From: Multiplicimicrobium sp043718225
GTDB lineage: Bacteria; Omnitrophota; Omnitrophia; Omnitrophales; Aquincolibacteriaceae
Length of the DNA: 17,170 nucleotides
Direction of reading: 5' to 3'
Assembly: GCA_043718225.1 (NCBI GenBank)
Contig: JAYSWD010000087.1
Span: 1 to 17,170, forward strand
The notes under the pieces are model-generated. The model did not search any database and was not told where the DNA came from. It worked only from the letters and a program-made list of their open reading frames with translations. Position 1 is the first letter of the stretch. Each line of letters opens with the position of its first letter. Shown piece by piece: positions 15,301 to 17,170 of this stretch. The position numbers and the translations under genes were made by a program.

Positions 15301-16428
15301 TTAGCGCACTTCGAGAAAGCGGGGAAAGCGCGTCAGGTTCCGGCAGCCGGTTTTAGTGACAACGACTACGTCTTCCAGGCGGACACCGCCGATGCCTTCA
15401 TAATAAAGTCCCGGCTCAACCGTCACGACATGCCCGGGCTTTAAAATATCATTCGCGCGGCCGACCCGCGGCTGTTCATGTACATCCAGCCCCAAACCGT
15501 GGCCTGTGCCGTGAAAAAATCCCTGCATGCGGCCGTTGATGTTTCCGGTTTTAAATCCCAATTTTTCAAAATATTTTTGAATGGCGCCATGCACGGTGCT
15601 GGCATCCACGCCCGGCTTAATCATTTTGAATCCGATATTTTGCCCTTCTTCCACGGCATTAAACATCGCTTTTAATTTTGGCGAAGCTTTGCCTTTGACA
15701 AGTGTTCTTGAAAAGTCAGCGTGATAGCGCGATTTCATGTGGCGCGGAAAAATATCAAAGATAATCGATTGATTCGCGAGAATCGGTCCGGAACCCTCAT
15801 CATGCGGATCAACCGCGTGTTTTCCGCAGGCGATAATCGCGCGCGGCCCGACACAATCCAAGGTGAGCAGACGGGCATTCAGTTTGGCACGCAGGCGTTC
15901 GCTGGTCAGCGGCTTGCCTTCGAAATAAACATTGCGGCCTTTGATTTTTGATTTTTTCAGAACATTTACCATATCCGCGAATGCGGTTTCAACATGGCCG
16001 ATAGCTGTTTCAATCGCTTTAATTTCTGCCGCGGTTTTAATCGTGCGCTCTACAAAAAAGGGGTCGTTCTTAACTTGAATGGACATTCCCATTTTTCGCA
16101 AAGAGTCGGCGTAATAAAGCGGAAAGTTTTCAGGCGAGTAAAACTTTTTGGATTTTTTTGATTTGGCAAACCAGCTGATTAATTCCATATAGCTTGGCCG
16201 CCGCTTTTCTTTTTTTGTAAAAGTTTGCGCAAGATCAGAAATAGAGACAACTTCATCCACCGAAGCTTCTTTGCGGGCGCGGTCCACTTCGAGGTCACTC
16301 ATCAACGCGTAGCTTTTGCCGCGAATGCGGAAATAGATAAAATCGTCGGGAACCAGAAAATGCGTGGCGTAATACATATTGGCGTCTTGTTCGCTTGAAG
16401 CTACCATCAGTAAATCAGGCTGGGTCAT
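15301..16428 (-). CDS. M24 family metallopeptidase, Xaa-Pro aminopeptidase/dipeptidase-like
   Basis: A cytoplasmic peptidase expected to remove or split N-terminal Xaa-Pro bonds. The 375 residues have a creatinase-type N-terminal domain (about 1-125) and a pita-bread catalytic domain (about 126-375). All five expected metal ligands are present: Asp225 (IIFDIFP), Asp238 (HADFSRT), His310 (HGTGHGLGLDVHE), Glu338 (TVEPGLYY) and Glu352 (GVRLEDVVVV). His317 and His204-His209 (KHAVDPH) match substrate-site positions. An active enzyme is therefore likely. Aminopeptidase P and prolidase subtypes cannot be separated by eye. The start ATG (16426-16428) has AAGGAA (16432-16437, read on the - strand) 3 bases upstream. 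A TAAAAT at 16462-16467 (- strand) may be the -10 box, but no good -35 is seen. The gene converges on the small secreted protein gene. Confidence 0.92.
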   Translation of the reverse strand: MTQPDLLMVASSEQDANMYYATHFLVPDDFIYFRIRGKSYALMSDLEVDRARKEASVDEVVSISDLAQTFTKKEKRRPSYMELISWFAKSKKSKKFYSPENFPLYYADSLRKMGMSIQVKNDPFFVERTIKTAAEIKAIETAIGHVETAFADMVNVLKKSKIKGRNVYFEGKPLTSERLRAKLNARLLTLDCVGPRAIIACGKHAVDPHDEGSGPILANQSIIFDIFPRHMKSRYHADFSRTLVKGKASPKLKAMFNAVEEGQNIGFKMIKPGVDASTVHGAIQKYFEKLGFKTGNINGRMQGFFHGTGHGLGLDVHEQPRVGRANDILKPGHVVTVEPGLYYEGIGGVRLEDVVVVTKTGCRNLTRFPRFLEVR

Positions 16429-16488
16429 AGGTTCCTTTTTTAAATATAAAGTGCTCTTTGTATTTTACTCGATGAAACGCGTAAAAGG

Positions 16489-16530
16489 AAATACAGACTC
16501 TCAGAGCTTTATTTGCGGGCTGTATTTTTT
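16489..16530 (+). terminator. Weak terminator-like hairpin upstream of the M24 gene
   Basis: AAATACAG (16489-16496) pairs with CTGTATTT (16520-16527), and a T-run continues to 16530. The loop has a small inner CTC/GAG pairing. On the + strand this has terminator form, although no + strand gene ends nearby. On the - strand it would lie in the leader or promoter region of the peptidase gene. Confidence 0.3.
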
Positions 16531-16552
16531 GAATTAAGCAACACTGGATTGT

Positions 16553-16633
16553 GCTCAAAAGAAGAATTCCCATTTACTCAGGCAGTTGTGTCCTTCGGCA
16601 CAAAACTCGTAAATGGGAATTCTTCTTTTGAGC
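16553..16633. repeat. Left end hairpin with a perfect 25-bp stem
   Basis: Arms 16553-16577 and 16609-16633 are perfect reverse complements. The loop of 31 bases contains a smaller hairpin (TTGTG ... CACAA around CTTCGG). The T-run inside the right arm is part of the stem, so this is not a standard terminator. Confidence 0.9.
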
Positions 16634-16762
16634 GATCTTCGCAATGTGGGGGTGGGGGCTTGGATCAGAAAAACAAGTCTTGCAATCAAAGGTAATGGAA
16701 ACGCAACCACAACCTTTCCGACACTTAGCATCAAGGTCATCAAAATAGTTTCCCACTATACC

Positions 16763-16796
16763 TTTTTTCATCTCGGGAAACCCGAAATGGAAAAAA
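16763..16796. repeat. Inner hairpin, left half-unit
   Basis: TTTTTT (16763-16768) with AAAAAA (16791-16796), CAT with ATG, and TCGGG with CCCGA around an AAA loop. There is one mismatch and one bulge. Confidence 0.65.
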
Positions 16797-16798
16797 CG

Positions 16799-16831
16799 TT
16801 CCCATGGCTCAGCTGGGCCGAGCCATGGGAA
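16799..16831. repeat. Inner hairpin, right half-unit
   Basis: TTCCCATGGCTC (16799-16810) and GAGCCATGGGAA (16820-16831) are perfect 12-bp arms around a 9-base loop. It starts 2 bp after the left inner hairpin ends. Confidence 0.8.
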
Positions 16832-16960
16832 GATAAAATCGGAAACTTCTGGTAAGGATGAGGCCTGGGGTGGCGAGTTTGAATAGTAGCATCTTCGATA
16901 GACTTTGATTTCGCAACCTTGTTTCTCTGATCCAAGCTCCCACCTCCTCTTTCGCGGAAA

Positions 16961-17037
16961 CCATAAAAAAATAAATGGAAATACGAGTTCGGAGCGCAGC
17001 ATCCGTTGTCTGAGCAGTTCCATTTACTTTTTCATGG
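16961..17037. repeat. Right end hairpin
   Basis: Arms 16961-16980 and 17018-17037 pair along 20 bp with two A-C mismatches, both of which become G-U pairs on the - strand. The 37-base loop contains TTCGGAGCGC (16988-16997), the reverse complement of the 10-mer at tags 3 and 4. A further small hairpin (TCATGGCC with GGTCATGA, 17032-17054) overlaps its outer edge. Confidence 0.75.
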
Positions 17038-17093
17038 CCTTGCCCAGGTCATGATTCACTATAAATAAAAATCAGTGTTCGTAGCACGTCAAG

Positions 17094-17128
17094 ATGTCCC
17101 CATTTGTTAGCAAATGAAATGTCCCCTG
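17094..17128. mobile_element. Possible insertion-sequence end with ATGTCCCC direct repeats
   Basis: ATGTCCCC occurs twice (17094-17101 and 17119-17126), with an inverted CATTTG-TTAG-CAAATG (17101-17116) between the copies. Repeated transposase-binding motifs of this kind are found at the ends of DDE-type insertion sequences, and the transposase would then lie to the right, outside the window. No transposase frame is visible. Confidence 0.3.
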
Positions 17129-17170
17129 GTTGTAGATAAGGGAGATAGCCTCGGAGTAGCGATTTCTTTG

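Larger units (their letters stand above)
16640..16956. repeat. Long imperfect inverted repeat forming the main arms
   Basis: Left arm 16640-16691 and right arm 16903-16956 are reverse complements with a few mismatches and short gaps. Longest exact blocks are GCTTGGATCAG and AAACAAG. Some mismatches would be G-U pairs in a + strand RNA (16652 and 16658 region), others only in a - strand RNA. Confidence 0.8.
16553..17037. repeat. Mirror-symmetric foldback element made of two inverted half-units
   Basis: About 485 bp arranged symmetrically around 16797. Left half: end hairpin 16553-16633, arm 16640-16691, middle 16692-16762 (71 bp), inner hairpin 16763-16796. Right half, read inwards: end hairpin 16961-17037, arm 16903-16956, middle 16832-16902 (71 bp), inner hairpin 16799-16831. 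The arms are complementary along about 52 bp, with an exact 11-base core (GCTTGGATCAG on the left) and several mismatches and gaps. Both end-hairpin loops share CTCAG and AACTCGTA in matching order. It could be a MITE or BIME-like repeat or a structured RNA. Open frames across it on both strands look like by-products of the palindrome. Confidence 0.75.

Noticed and set aside
16978..17020. tRNA or attC-like site in the loop of the right end hairpin (GAGTTCGGAGC).
   Set aside because: No cloverleaf can be formed, and no RYYYAAC/GTTRRRY pair at the expected ends was found.
16574..17023. A 149-codon frame on the - strand, and frames of 60-80 codons on both strands, across the foldback element.
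   Set aside because: They cover the palindrome, have no ribosome binding site or recognisable domain, and overlap one another. The long inverted repeats explain the open frames better.

Overview
The window looks like bacterial DNA from an uncultured lineage with giant genes, most plausibly Omnitrophota (former OP3). That placement is an inference. It rests on a reading frame of more than 4,600 codons, a futalosine-pathway menaquinone gene, a small secreted protein resembling the exosortase-associated TIGR04073 family, and a recurring RSE[ML]R peptide that I recall, without being able to check, from large Omnitrophota proteins. No rRNA, tRNA or CRISPR array was seen.

Positions 1-13880 are the 3' part of one giant gene on the + strand, open through the left edge of the window. 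It has no recognised catalytic domain. It reads as a mosaic of helical and beta-rich segments: a possible winged-helix segment, a diverged duplication of about 230 residues, Ser/Thr- and Pro-rich linkers, a long helical stretch with repeated modules of about 50-70 residues, a beta-rich region and a small alpha/beta C-terminal domain. Short RSE[ML]R-like tags occur along it, several at apparent domain borders. By reading, it contains only five cysteines.

Positions 13881-15298 hold two further + strand genes. mqnD (menaquinone synthesis by the futalosine route) has its own TATAAT box so close to its ATG that the transcript may be leaderless. It is followed by a small protein with a signal peptide. 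A convergent metallopeptidase of family M24 (Xaa-Pro aminopeptidase-like) fills 15301-16428 on the - strand, with only 2 bp between the two stop codons.

Positions 16429-17170 contain no convincing gene. Most of the stretch, 16553-17037, is a mirror-symmetric foldback element: two diverged inverted half-units of nearly identical layout, each with an end hairpin, a long arm and an inner hairpin. It could be a miniature mobile element, a BIME-like palindromic repeat or a structured RNA. The last about 80 bp carry two direct ATGTCCCC repeats that may be the end of an insertion sequence. The foldback element and the RSEMR-coding spots of the giant gene share the 10-mer GCGCTCCGAA, a possible link between the palindromic DNA and the protein tags.
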